From: Bacteroidota bacterium | Lineage (GTDB): Bacteria > Bacteroidota > Bacteroidia > Bacteroidales > Tannerellaceae | Direction: 5' to 3' | Length of the DNA: 64,000 nucleotides | Assembly: GCA_023429375.1 (NCBI GenBank) | Contig: JAEYVY010000011.1 | Coordinates: forward strand, 62,001-126,000 | Shown: one piece after another, positions 8,455-18,015 of the stretch | Position numbering within the stretch: the first letter of the stretch is position 1 | How the letters are laid out: each line of letters starts with the position of its first letter | Made by a program: the position numbers and the translations under genes | Notes under the pieces: model-generated | Seen by the model: only the letters and a program-made list of their open reading frames with translations | Told to the model about the DNA's origin: nothing | The model's database searches: none

Positions 8455-11025
8455 TTAACGGAATAATAATTGATGCGTTCCGCTACCTAATTCAAATTCA
8501 CGCTCATCTACCAAAACGGTTGCCTTACAACCAACCGGGATAGTCACAGATAATCCATAACGCTCACCTTCACGCTCCCATTCACTCTGTATCAACCCTT
8601 TAGGTGATTTATAAGCTCCATGCACCCAGTCAAGGCCTTTCACAAAATGGGGTTGTATGTAGATATGGTCGAATCCAGGATTATCCAAATCGTATTGTAT
8701 TCCTGCCAGATGGTTCATCATCCAAGCTGAAATATCTCCCATGAATACATGGTTGAGCGAAGCATCTCTAAACTCAGGACTCAGTGTCCAAGTTTCCGGC
8801 AGTGTAGTATAGCCCATCGTCTCTACCCAATAACCCCATGAAGGAGCCTCTGTCTTAGTCAGCATTTGCATGACATCTTCCACATAGCCGTACTTAGTCA
8901 ACATGGCGGGAACAGTCTTGCTGCCAATCAGTCCAAAGTCAAGGAAATAATTATTGGCCGCCACCGTTTCGTGCAATTTATCGGCCACAAGCTGACTCTT
9001 GCCGGCAGGAACTAATTGCAGATACAACGCCAAAGCCTGTGCTGTCTGCGTTCCGTTAGCATAGACTCCAGTTTCTTCATTAAAGAAAAGTTCATTGATT
9101 CTTTTCTTTAGTTCTTCCGCTTTCTGTTGATAAGGAGCAGCATCCTTGCCCAGTAAACTAGCAAATTTTGCCATCAATTTATTATCCAAGTAATAATATG
9201 CAGTAGATGTGTAATCATTAGGAGTTGTGGCTTTCCAGTATACCCAGTCACCTAATCCATAGGTTAGTATGCCGTCTTTTTCTTGCGTCTTTAGATAGTC
9301 CAAATATCTCTCCATAGTAGGATAGAGCGCCTCAATAGCCTTCGTTTCGCCATAATAATTATATAAAGCTTCCGGAATAATAAACATGGCAGCATCCCAA
9401 ACCGGACCTATCCAAAATCCATACCCCCAACTGCTGGATGGGATAATTCCGGAAATATCACCGGCTTCACGCTGGTTGTCTATAAAGTCGTTCATCCACT
9501 TTTCGTATAACGTAATCCCATCAAACCCCAATAGAGCCAAGTCGATAGCCACATGTGCATCGGCCGTCCAACCGTTCTTTTCGCGTTGAGGGCAGTCAGT
9601 CGGTATACTGTGTAAGTTGCTGCAGTAGGCTTGCATCGTAGCCTCCCAAATTTTATTCAATAACGGATTGGAACATGAAAATTCACCTACAGGCTTAACA
9701 TCGGTATGCATAAACAAGGCCGTCAGATTATCCTCGCCCATCGTAATTGGTTGAGAGCTTTCTACCTCCACATATTGGAATCCATGATATGCAAACGAAG
9801 GAACATAGATTTCCTCTTCTCCTCCACCCTTCAAGGTATATACATCCATTTGAAATACTTCACCCGGCTTCACTGGATGATAATAAACATTGATATTACC
9901 TTGCTCAAGACGTCCGTCTTCCTTTAAAAGCTCACCATGTTTCAAGGTTATACGTGTGCCGGCCTCGCCTTTCACCTTTAAACGGCACAATCCGGATATA
10001 TTCTTTGGAAAAGAATAAACATAGAGTTGGTCGCTGAACTTCTTAACCGATACCGGCTTGAATTCTTCAACAATACGAATGCCAGGCATCTGTTGAGCAA
10101 CTAAGAGCGGTGCGGGCTGTTCCACTTCAACAGCTGAAGCCCATTTACTATCGTCGAATACCGCTGTATTCCAACCTTCTTCTTCCAAACGTGCATCGTA
10201 TTGGTCTCCGCTGTATAGATTATCATATACATGCGCTCCGGTAGCAGTTTTCCAGGTATTGTCCGTAATAACAGTTTCTTCTGTATTATCCGCATAGGTC
10301 ACACGTAGCTCACAAAGCATGCGCGGTCTGTCCCTCCAGCCTGCTTTCTCAAAATCCCAAACGGCGACAGACTGTATGTTATACCAACCATTTCCTAAAA
10401 CAGCAGCTAAGGCATTATCACCTTGCTTCAACAAGGCTGTAACATCATGCGTAACATAGAGCAAGCGCTTATCGAAATGGGTATATCCCGGATCAAGAAA
10501 GTTCTCACCTACTCTTTCCCCATTAATGAACAGTTCATAGTATCCTGCTGCCGAAATATAGATGCGTGCATCTTTGATTTCTTTATTTACAGTAAATGTC
10601 TTACGAAACAGAGGAGCCGGTTCGTATTCCTTGTCTTGGCTATCTGTTATCCACCTTCCGATCCAATCCGATGAAGACATTTTTGCTGTCTCAAACCAGG
10701 TAATGGCCGATGGTTTACATTTTCTTCCTTTCTCATCCCATACTTGCACCTGCCAATAATAACGTGTATGCGATTGCAGCTTCATTTCTTTTGTATACAC
10801 CTGCAGGTCGGCCGGATCTGTACCTATCCTGATTTCATAACGTGAGGCTGTAAAGTCCCCATCACTACCCTCGTATTCCCATGTGAAACGGGGTTGCGGA
10901 GCATCAATTCCTAACGCCTCAGTCAAGTATTCTGTACGCAGATTGACCGGCTCCGTATTATTCACACAACTTGTCAGGAGTAACACTCCTATCAAAGCAA
11001 CAGTTATTTTTTTTATCGCTAGCAT
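8455..11025 (-). CDS. Alpha-L-rhamnosidase, GH78 lipoprotein
   Basis: An 856-residue GH78 enzyme with a lipoprotein signal (LLTSC, Cys20), so membrane anchored and possibly on the surface. The layout is the classical multidomain one: an N-terminal Fn3-like domain (about 25-115), beta-sandwich carbohydrate-binding domains (about 120-440), the (alpha/alpha)6 catalytic domain (about 445-780) and a C-terminal beta domain. The catalytic loop is DCPQREKNGWTAD (477-489) with Glu482 as likely general acid; PETW places the candidate base at Glu744. It lies 19 bases after the preceding gene and 35 before the next, so it is co-transcribed. Exact linkage and substrate are unknown. Confidence 0.92.
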   Translation of the reverse strand: MLAIKKITVALIGVLLLTSCVNNTEPVNLRTEYLTEALGIDAPQPRFTWEYEGSDGDFTASRYEIRIGTDPADLQVYTKEMKLQSHTRYYWQVQVWDEKGRKCKPSAITWFETAKMSSSDWIGRWITDSQDKEYEPAPLFRKTFTVNKEIKDARIYISAAGYYELFINGERVGENFLDPGYTHFDKRLLYVTHDVTALLKQGDNALAAVLGNGWYNIQSVAVWDFEKAGWRDRPRMLCELRVTYADNTEETVITDNTWKTATGAHVYDNLYSGDQYDARLEEEGWNTAVFDDSKWASAVEVEQPAPLLVAQQMPGIRIVEEFKPVSVKKFSDQLYVYSFPKNISGLCRLKVKGEAGTRITLKHGELLKEDGRLEQGNINVYYHPVKPGEVFQMDVYTLKGGGEEEIYVPSFAYHGFQYVEVESSQPITMGEDNLTALFMHTDVKPVGEFSCSNPLLNKIWEATMQAYCSNLHSIPTDCPQREKNGWTADAHVAIDLALLGFDGITLYEKWMNDFIDNQREAGDISGIIPSSSWGYGFWIGPVWDAAMFIIPEALYNYYGETKAIEALYPTMERYLDYLKTQEKDGILTYGLGDWVYWKATTPNDYTSTAYYYLDNKLMAKFASLLGKDAAPYQQKAEELKKRINELFFNEETGVYANGTQTAQALALYLQLVPAGKSQLVADKLHETVAANNYFLDFGLIGSKTVPAMLTKYGYVEDVMQMLTKTEAPSWGYWVETMGYTTLPETWTLSPEFRDASLNHVFMGDISAWMMNHLAGIQYDLDNPGFDHIYIQPHFVKGLDWVHGAYKSPKGLIQSEWEREGERYGLSVTIPVGCKATVLVDEREFELGSGTHQLLFR

Positions 11026-11044
11026 ATTCTTTCGTTTTTATCAT

Positions 11045-12838
11045 TTAACGCACTATACGCACTTCTTTCGGTGCTTCGATATGACTCTCTACCTTCCCGT
11101 TCACCACCTTGTGGCTTATTTTAATATCTCCGTAGGGCGTAGGGAATGTCCCTTCCACCCATTTCAAATCACCTAGATTTGGACGAATTTGCACTACCTT
11201 GCAACCTGGTTCGAGAACATTTACGCCCAAGACGTATTCACTTAACCATGAAGTAGGTCCTGATGCCCATCCATGACAGAGGCTGTGACGAAGCCCAACA
11301 TAACAATAAGCGCCGAAATCACCATGGATATCTTTCTTTCCTTCAGGTACTAGCTCGTCGATACGGCTTGCGCCAGGCAACCAGTCTATATTGAAATCTT
11401 CCCAAAAAGTAGTCGCACCCAAATCGAGCATGGCACCCCAGTATTCACGAATCACATTCAATGCCCCTTGAGCGTTCCCGGCTTCAGCCATAGCTTTCAA
11501 CATATAATAGCCATAAAACGTGGAGAATCCTCGAGAACCGTTATGCGAAAGAAATTCTTTATTCGCTACTTCGGCCTTCATCAATCCGGCTAAAGTCATC
11601 AAGGCTGCTCCTTGCTTACTGCCCGGAGCATCTCGTTCGGTTTGTTTCTTTACATATTCTTTGGCTAACTTCTGTCCCGCTTTTTCCAACTTAGCTGCAG
11701 TTTCGCCACAGACAGTAGCCAATTCGTTTTCACCCAACACCAAGCAAAGTTCTTTGCCCGCTTTCATAGCCCAGAGCATAAGCGATTGTAAACCGGCATC
11801 AATACCTTGTTTGTTTTCACTCGATGGCCAATCCAGAAAACGGTTTCCATCCAATTGCTCACGCCCATCCTTGTCAACCTTTCCAATCAGATGGCGAAGC
11901 AATCCAGTCAGATATTCACGTTGCTCTTTCAGATAATTCAAATCGCCTTGATAATAATACCAGTCTCGTTGAATCAACAACCACCAGATAGAATACGAAC
12001 TGATCCCGTTCATCCAACCAGGTAGTGGTGTCGTATTACGAATCAAATCTAGACTTTTAGGCACTACTTCATTATACCCGAAAACTGAATTAACAGTCAT
12101 TATTTCGGGATGTAAGTCACCAATCCAAACCAGACGGTCGCGCTTAATTCCATCCCATAGGTATTCCTGCATATTGACATGTACAGTATATGCACCTGTC
12201 ATCCATATTTTATTCAAACGCTCATCGTTGCTCTTGAACGAACCTCTGTACGGAATGTCTCGATATGTAAAGATTGCATTTATCTCTGTCAGGTCAAGTG
12301 TAGTATTTGAATCCAACACATCCACACGTACGAAACGGAACCCGGTTTGCCCGAATTGTATGCATCCCATCCATGGCAATACCACCTCCATGTCACGCAT
12401 GGCATGATCGTTTGTCGCTCCATTCGGTCCTTTTACATCACTCATTACTTCAGAAACAGACTCTCCGAACCTTACACGAACTCGTGCTGCCGGATTCTGA
12501 TTGGCCCCTGTTGTCACGATTTCAAGACCTCCTTGAATCTCACAACCAAAATCAAGCACAATTCCTCCTTTGTGCAATGAATCGCTTATCAGTTTGAATT
12601 GATTGTGTGCATTCAAATCGGTCTGCCCTATTCCTTGCTTGAGCAATACTTCGGGATTTTGAACATAGTTTCCCGTTTGGTCCGACATCCATACTACACG
12701 GACAGGCGATAAATACGTGCGACTCAATGCCGTATTCCTCACATTCGGATTTGCCTTCTGGACCACCTCAGGTAATTGGGCAACCAGTGTAAAAGGTAAA
12801 AACAGGCATAAAGCAAGGTAAAGTCTGATTCCTTTCAT
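11045..12838 (-). CDS. GH78-like alpha-L-rhamnosidase family protein with variant catalytic loop
   Basis: A 597-residue exported protein (signal peptide ending LVAQ). I start it at the ATG at 12838; the longer frame begins with a TTG and lacks a signal at its very N terminus. It has a beta-sandwich region (about 40-195) and an (alpha/alpha)6 domain. Where classical GH78 enzymes have DCPxRE, it reads DGIKRDRLVWIGD (229-241), so the position of the general acid Glu is Asp234. Glu480 in TTFWED is the candidate base. The family is recognisable but the substrate may differ from plain rhamnosides, for example a substituted or internal residue. A 105-base gap with an inverted repeat separates it from the GH106 gene upstream. 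Confidence 0.78.
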   Translation of the reverse strand: MKGIRLYLALCLFLPFTLVAQLPEVVQKANPNVRNTALSRTYLSPVRVVWMSDQTGNYVQNPEVLLKQGIGQTDLNAHNQFKLISDSLHKGGIVLDFGCEIQGGLEIVTTGANQNPAARVRVRFGESVSEVMSDVKGPNGATNDHAMRDMEVVLPWMGCIQFGQTGFRFVRVDVLDSNTTLDLTEINAIFTYRDIPYRGSFKSNDERLNKIWMTGAYTVHVNMQEYLWDGIKRDRLVWIGDLHPEIMTVNSVFGYNEVVPKSLDLIRNTTPLPGWMNGISSYSIWWLLIQRDWYYYQGDLNYLKEQREYLTGLLRHLIGKVDKDGREQLDGNRFLDWPSSENKQGIDAGLQSLMLWAMKAGKELCLVLGENELATVCGETAAKLEKAGQKLAKEYVKKQTERDAPGSKQGAALMTLAGLMKAEVANKEFLSHNGSRGFSTFYGYYMLKAMAEAGNAQGALNVIREYWGAMLDLGATTFWEDFNIDWLPGASRIDELVPEGKKDIHGDFGAYCYVGLRHSLCHGWASGPTSWLSEYVLGVNVLEPGCKVVQIRPNLGDLKWVEGTFPTPYGDIKISHKVVNGKVESHIEAPKEVRIVR

Positions 12839-12878
12839 ATCTATGTTTAATTCAATTATCAATAATTATTTTCAAATA

Positions 12879-12918
12879 CCTGTTTTACTTTTCCTAAGAC
12901 CAAATAAAATAAAACAGG
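12879..12918 (-). promoter_or_regulatory. Intercistronic inverted repeat in the rhamnose operon
   Basis: CCTGTTTTA (12879-12887) and TAAAACAGG (12910-12918) form a perfect 9-bp inverted repeat with a 22-base loop in the only long gap of the operon. It may set the mRNA stability or the level of the last three genes. No U run follows, so a simple terminator is unlikely. Confidence 0.4.
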
Positions 12919-12943
12919 GTCACAGATTCACTTTTAAAACTTA

Positions 12944-15900
12944 TCACAGGGGGCTTGAAACCACCCGTACAGGTCCTATCAATCCAGAGGATTGCAACGG
13001 ACTCTCCGGACGATAAGGATTAATCGGCGCCCAAGTTGTCCGTTTGTCAATTGGCAGACGGCTGTCACCAATCAATCGGTTTACCCAATTATTTACGACA
13101 CGTATTTCAATGGTATTCGCTCCTTCCTGAATATAATCCGTTATTCGAACTCGCCATGGTGCAGTCCACACTCCGCCGGCTTCATGACCATTCACTTTGA
13201 TCTTCGCCATAACCGACACATTTCCCAAATCAAGATAGACCTCATCTGAAGGAAGAGCGGACAGGTTGAACTCATTCTTATACACTGCTTCTCCGGAATA
13301 ATATTTTATCTTTTCATCATCAAACGCACTCCAGTCTGCCAGCGTTTCCATGATAACATCCGTTTGAGGACCACCTTTAGCAGGATCAAACTGCACTTGC
13401 CATGGCTTGTCGACCGATACCAATACTTTTACTTCAGGGAAATTAGTCGTTAAACTTTCACTTTCTGCTTTTCCTGCCGGTTTACGGAAAACAATAAACA
13501 TACTTTCAAGAGGGGCTAATTCCAGAGGCACAGTCGTTGCACCATCAACATTGCCATACGCAGGTAAGGTACACACACTGCCTTCTATCGGATTCCAATG
13601 TTCCGGTTGCTTTCCGTCTATACGAAAACGAGGTGATACTGGTATCGTTTCTTCAGACTGATTAGAGACGAAGTAAATATCAGCATCAGCCAGCTTCCGG
13701 TGGATAAACAGCAACGGATCGTTCGGTTCAGTTTGCATGTCCGGTTTCACTCCGATTAATTCAAAAACCTCTTCCATCATCATGCCCGAACAAATCATCC
13801 CTTTTCCAACACGGGCGTATTTTACTTTTTCACCATCTACGTCTCCCCAAAGGGCATCAGCAATCTCTTGTACACGAATATCTGCTTCCGGAAAATCTTG
13901 CATACTAGGCGAACGCATAGGTCGCGGTCCAAGAACCGTTGCACCCTGTTCAACAAAACCGGCAATCTTCTCCAATAAATCCGGACGTATTGTTTCTTGT
14001 TTAGGAAGAACCAATACACTGTATTGCAGGCCATCCGGTAAGGTAATCTTTCCATCTTTTACCGTAACCCGCGTCATCAGCACTTCACGATTGATATAAT
14101 CGAACGAATAGCCTTTTGGTAAAGCCGGATCACAAACACCTGTCATCTTCGGTGCATCTTCACCTATAAAATAGGCCGCGTCGGCCACATAGGTACCCTG
14201 TTGAAGCATATAATTGCATCGTTTCAGATAGTCAGTAAATAAATCCAGATGGGAGAACCACGTATTTTTCCGATTAAACTCATTGCCAAACCAGGCATTC
14301 ATCCCCGGATTTTTGTCTTCATAAGGCTGTTGAATATAAACATGGAGTAATGTATTGTTGATTCCCTCCGTAAAAAAGCGATCACCCCGTTGTTTCATCG
14401 TCTTCGGATAACGCGCAAAATGAGAACCGCCGCTTGTAAACGATTCGGCCGAAACTTTTGTCTTCCCATAAATATGAGCCGATGACGATGCCGCACGATT
14501 TTCAATATCTCCAAGCTCTCCTTCGCTCCAAAACTCACCACCAATCTCGTCAGACTGTCCTCCGTATTGCAGGAATTCACCCGGGAATCCCCAGTGGCCA
14601 TAATTTTCGAGCCAGGTTGTCAACCCATGTTTATTACTTACTTCACGCAAGCCACCAACATAGTCATAAGCTACTTTATCAGCAACCAGTCTACGTACAT
14701 CCCAAAGAAAACGATCCGACAGGTCGGGCGAACCCACTACATAACCTTTAAATACCGGTAAAAATGGGACTGGATTATAACCGTATACTTCTTCAAACTC
14801 CGTCAGGAATCCATCTGTAAAGTTCTGTCCCCCTGTTTCATAGCTATCTTCTACTACCACACGCCAAGTCTTTCGGTCGGCCTCTGGTATACGACGCAGA
14901 ATCTCGCCCAAGAAAGCATCAAAATGGGAAGCTACGTGCTCTCGGCTCATCTTATCCACTTCCAAACCTGTACCTTCCGGATCGGCCGGTGCATTAACTA
15001 CGCCGGTAGGCGTCATGCCCGTTCGCATAATTACCCATTCCCCCGCAGGGACATCCCACACAAGATTTCCTGCCTCATCCATCTTATCCGAAAGATCTAC
15101 TACTCCGAATGGATCGATCAACAAGGTGGCATCGTTTACCTCCGGTTGAGGTTCCCACATATATTCATGCCAATAAGGCAGAGGAGACTGGAACATTTTA
15201 GCCAGCGATTTCTCGGCAAAACGTTCTACAACCGGTGTAGCTGTTAATTCTATTTTATTGAAACGACCCTTTGTTGCATTCTTGAATACGATACGATAGT
15301 GCATTGACTTGGTTTCAGGCAGGGCAATGGCAACCGGAGCAAAAGGATCAAATCCAACATTTAGATTTGCATTCGTGCGATTGATTGTAAACACCTTAAT
15401 CGTTTTGAAGCTACCATTTTCTTTAACTTGCAGTTCTCCCTCTGCATGAACGTTTGCTGCCGGATAAAAAGTCAGACTTCGAACAACATCTTCTGCATCC
15501 AGATTCAAATCGATAACCGACTCACCTTCCTTCAAGTCGTACCCATTCGCAGTCTGCTTCAATAGGTTTTTGTTATATTCAGCATGTACCGGATAAGCCA
15601 ACAACTTCACATCTTCAAACTCTTCAGTTGGACGAGGAAGCATACATTCAAGCTTTTGAGGCCCTTTCATCTTGACTTCCGACGAAGCCAGATAGCGCAT
15701 GGCTTGATTAGGCTTAATCCATGGACCTCCGGACTGGCTCCATCCCGGACAGTTGAAAATACCAATTTCAATATCCAATTCGGTAGCCGTCTTAAGGGCA
15801 GTATGCATAATCTCCCACCATTCATCGGTAAAAAGCTTCACCGGTCCTTGCGGTATACCTTCCTGATCGCCAATATTCCCGATAAAAGCACGGTTGATAC

Positions 15901-16120
15901 CCGCTTCTTTCATAGCATGCAGATCTTTCACCACACCCTCTTTGGAAATATTACCGTTAATCCAATACCAATACACACTGGTCTGAACAGAGGCGGGTAT
16001 TTGTTTGAAATTCGCCTCTATCTGATCAATTGTCACAGCATCGGTTTGCTTTTCACAGCCTAAAAGCAGGCAGGCAAACACAACGCCTATAGTGGAATAA
16101 AGGATTCGCAAGCTTTTCAT
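12944..16120 (-). CDS. Alpha-L-rhamnosidase, GH106 lipoprotein
   Basis: A 1058-residue protein of the GH106 family, retaining its usual length of about 1000-1100 residues. It is a predicted lipoprotein (LLLGC, Cys22). The N-terminal catalytic (beta/alpha)8 region begins with VYWYWINGNISKEGV (49-63) and NCPGWSQSGGPW (123-134). Glu424 (VVVED) and Glu559 (VSAES) are the candidate catalytic pair; their spacing of 135 is close to that I recall for the characterised B. thetaiotaomicron enzyme BT0986, which acts on rhamnogalacturonan-II. C-terminal beta domains follow. It sits 24 bases after rhaD, tying polymer attack to rhamnose catabolism in one transcript. Confidence 0.88.
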   Translation of the reverse strand: MKSLRILYSTIGVVFACLLLGCEKQTDAVTIDQIEANFKQIPASVQTSVYWYWINGNISKEGVVKDLHAMKEAGINRAFIGNIGDQEGIPQGPVKLFTDEWWEIMHTALKTATELDIEIGIFNCPGWSQSGGPWIKPNQAMRYLASSEVKMKGPQKLECMLPRPTEEFEDVKLLAYPVHAEYNKNLLKQTANGYDLKEGESVIDLNLDAEDVVRSLTFYPAANVHAEGELQVKENGSFKTIKVFTINRTNANLNVGFDPFAPVAIALPETKSMHYRIVFKNATKGRFNKIELTATPVVERFAEKSLAKMFQSPLPYWHEYMWEPQPEVNDATLLIDPFGVVDLSDKMDEAGNLVWDVPAGEWVIMRTGMTPTGVVNAPADPEGTGLEVDKMSREHVASHFDAFLGEILRRIPEADRKTWRVVVEDSYETGGQNFTDGFLTEFEEVYGYNPVPFLPVFKGYVVGSPDLSDRFLWDVRRLVADKVAYDYVGGLREVSNKHGLTTWLENYGHWGFPGEFLQYGGQSDEIGGEFWSEGELGDIENRAASSSAHIYGKTKVSAESFTSGGSHFARYPKTMKQRGDRFFTEGINNTLLHVYIQQPYEDKNPGMNAWFGNEFNRKNTWFSHLDLFTDYLKRCNYMLQQGTYVADAAYFIGEDAPKMTGVCDPALPKGYSFDYINREVLMTRVTVKDGKITLPDGLQYSVLVLPKQETIRPDLLEKIAGFVEQGATVLGPRPMRSPSMQDFPEADIRVQEIADALWGDVDGEKVKYARVGKGMICSGMMMEEVFELIGVKPDMQTEPNDPLLFIHRKLADADIYFVSNQSEETIPVSPRFRIDGKQPEHWNPIEGSVCTLPAYGNVDGATTVPLELAPLESMFIVFRKPAGKAESESLTTNFPEVKVLVSVDKPWQVQFDPAKGGPQTDVIMETLADWSAFDDEKIKYYSGEAVYKNEFNLSALPSDEVYLDLGNVSVMAKIKVNGHEAGGVWTAPWRVRITDYIQEGANTIEIRVVNNWVNRLIGDSRLPIDKRTTWAPINPYRPESPLQSSGLIGPVRVVSSPL

Positions 16121-16144
16121 GGTATTCTATCGGAAGTTTTATCG

Positions 16145-16945
16145 TTATAAGTTAAAGGCGTCAACCAGCCCGTCTAATTGCTCGTCGGTCATTCCCTCCG
16201 GTTCATAACCGGCCATCCGTGCACTGAAATAGATTTGGGCCGATTTGCTGAGTGTATCGATGGCATCAAAACACTCAATCAGGTCTTCACCAACCGCCAA
16301 GATGCCATGTTTCTCCCAAAAGACCACATCATGCTTCTCAAGCTGTTGGATGGTTGCACGAGCCAAATCCATTGTACCCGGAATTTCATAACGCACAATA
16401 CCTATACCTTTGGGAACAATGATACGGCATTCCGGAATCATCGACCAAAGGGTACGAGTCAAGTATTCTGAGTTCAAGAACTTCGGCACATGTGTCAACC
16501 CAATCAGGTCTGTAGGGTGTGTATGCAAGACAACACGCGCATCACGTCCTGTTGAACGCAGATAGTTATGCATCGAAAGATGAGAAGGGAGTTCGGATGT
16601 AGGCAAGATTGGCTTCTCTGCAATGATCTCGAATGACTTACCATCGGCACTGATACGTATGAGCGAACCATTATCGAAAGGAGCCTGAGCCACATAGCGC
16701 ATGCGTTTGCCTGTACCTGTAACGAAGAATACATGTCCTTTCAATGCATCCATTTCCACCGGCAAAGCAATAGGTGCCGATAGTGCTGGCAATGACCGCT
16801 CAGCCTCATCCATCAAATGAGTCACGTTAACTGAAATATTTCCACCGTTGCGTTCGGCCCATCCCTTGGTCCACAAATAGCCGGCTACCTCAGCTACTCG
16901 GCCAACTTCATCCATTAGCCCTTTGTTATTTCTTATCATTTTCAT
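16145..16945 (-). CDS. rhaD: L-rhamnulose-1-phosphate aldolase
   Basis: A 266-residue cytoplasmic class II aldolase that splits L-rhamnulose 1-phosphate into dihydroxyacetone phosphate and L-lactaldehyde. The zinc site is visible: Glu118 in TSELPSH, His141 and His143 in HTHPTD, and His213 in WEKHG, all in register with the E. coli enzyme (274 residues). RNGGNISV near residue 32 is the phosphate-binding region. The gene is 30 bases after rhaT. In Bacteroides literature the same gene is called rhaA. No lactaldehyde reductase or dehydrogenase gene follows, so the second product must be handled elsewhere. Confidence 0.95.
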   Translation of the reverse strand: MKMIRNNKGLMDEVGRVAEVAGYLWTKGWAERNGGNISVNVTHLMDEAERSLPALSAPIALPVEMDALKGHVFFVTGTGKRMRYVAQAPFDNGSLIRISADGKSFEIIAEKPILPTSELPSHLSMHNYLRSTGRDARVVLHTHPTDLIGLTHVPKFLNSEYLTRTLWSMIPECRIIVPKGIGIVRYEIPGTMDLARATIQQLEKHDVVFWEKHGILAVGEDLIECFDAIDTLSKSAQIYFSARMAGYEPEGMTDEQLDGLVDAFNL

Positions 16946-16975
16946 TCTATTTTAATAATTGTCTTTCCTGTTTTA

Positions 16976-18001
16976 TTAGGCAAGATTGGGGAAAAGCAAT
17001 GAGAATATCAGGATAGCCATACCCAAAGCCAATACAACCATGGTCTGTTTTCCTGCTCCCTTCCACTCTTTCAAAACGACGCCCCAGAAGTTGCTAAAGA
17101 TAACATTGAGTGCCATCAAAATACTCCAGGAGAACGCCAACATGACCGGTGAATCAACAAAATAGCTCTTTCCCATACCTAAGCCAAAGAATTGTGAGTA
17201 CCACAATACGCCGGCAAGGGCACAAAATAAGAGATTATTCATCAACACACCGCTAGATACCGTATAATATTCTTTACCGGATTTGTTCTTTATATTCTGA
17301 TAGAAGCAATAGGCTGCATTGGTTAGGAAACCACCGAAGGTCACCAACAGAATCACCGGATTCAACGCAAACAATTCATTTGCACCCGATGCTTTCACCT
17401 GTTCAACGATACCTGCTCCGGCTTCCAGTCCCAGATTGAAGCAAGCGCTCATCACACCGGCCAACAAAGCCACCAACAAACCTTTCGTCAAGGCAAAGTC
17501 TTTGACCGCTGCTTTCTTTTCTTCTTCCGTCATATTTTTGGCACGTAGACTACCCGCATAACCGATTACGGCAATACCGACCAACGTGATACAAACGCCG
17601 AGAAGCAAAATGAGTCCGTCACCATGCAACAGGTCCATACCTCCGAATACAGCCGGAATAAGCGTACCAAAACCAGAACATGTTCCTAAGGCGATACTTT
17701 GCCCAAGCGCAATGCCAAGATAACGCATACTCAATCCGAAGGTCAGTCCCCCTACTCCCCATAACATACCGTAGATTACTGACTTATAGGCTCCGTCGGC
17801 GAACAAGAGTTCAGTCAGACTGCCCCCTTCCGGAACAGCTAGCAGCGCTCCTAAAAATGGAAAGAGCAGCCAGGCAAAAACGCCTTGTGTGAACCAGAAG
17901 TTTTCCCAACTCCAGTCTTTTACTTTTTTGATCGGCACGTATGAACTACTCTGTCCGAAACTACCGATAGCGATGATAAGCAATCCTATTATCGTATTCA
18001 T
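16976..18001 (-). CDS. rhaT: L-rhamnose/proton symporter RhaT
   Basis: A 341-residue inner membrane protein with about ten hydrophobic helices, the expected size of RhaT. It begins with a helix and the conserved SSYVPIKKVKDWSWENFW loop (19-36), typical of the rhamnose-proton symporter family in the drug/metabolite transporter superfamily. It would bring in free L-rhamnose released by the exported rhamnosidases. The gene is 14 bases after rhaA and 30 before rhaD. Bacteroides papers name it rhaP. Confidence 0.95.
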   Translation of the reverse strand: MNTIIGLLIIAIGSFGQSSSYVPIKKVKDWSWENFWFTQGVFAWLLFPFLGALLAVPEGGSLTELLFADGAYKSVIYGMLWGVGGLTFGLSMRYLGIALGQSIALGTCSGFGTLIPAVFGGMDLLHGDGLILLLGVCITLVGIAVIGYAGSLRAKNMTEEEKKAAVKDFALTKGLLVALLAGVMSACFNLGLEAGAGIVEQVKASGANELFALNPVILLVTFGGFLTNAAYCFYQNIKNKSGKEYYTVSSGVLMNNLLFCALAGVLWYSQFFGLGMGKSYFVDSPVMLAFSWSILMALNVIFSNFWGVVLKEWKGAGKQTMVVLALGMAILIFSLLFPNLA

Positions 18002-18015
18002 AACTTACCCGTATT

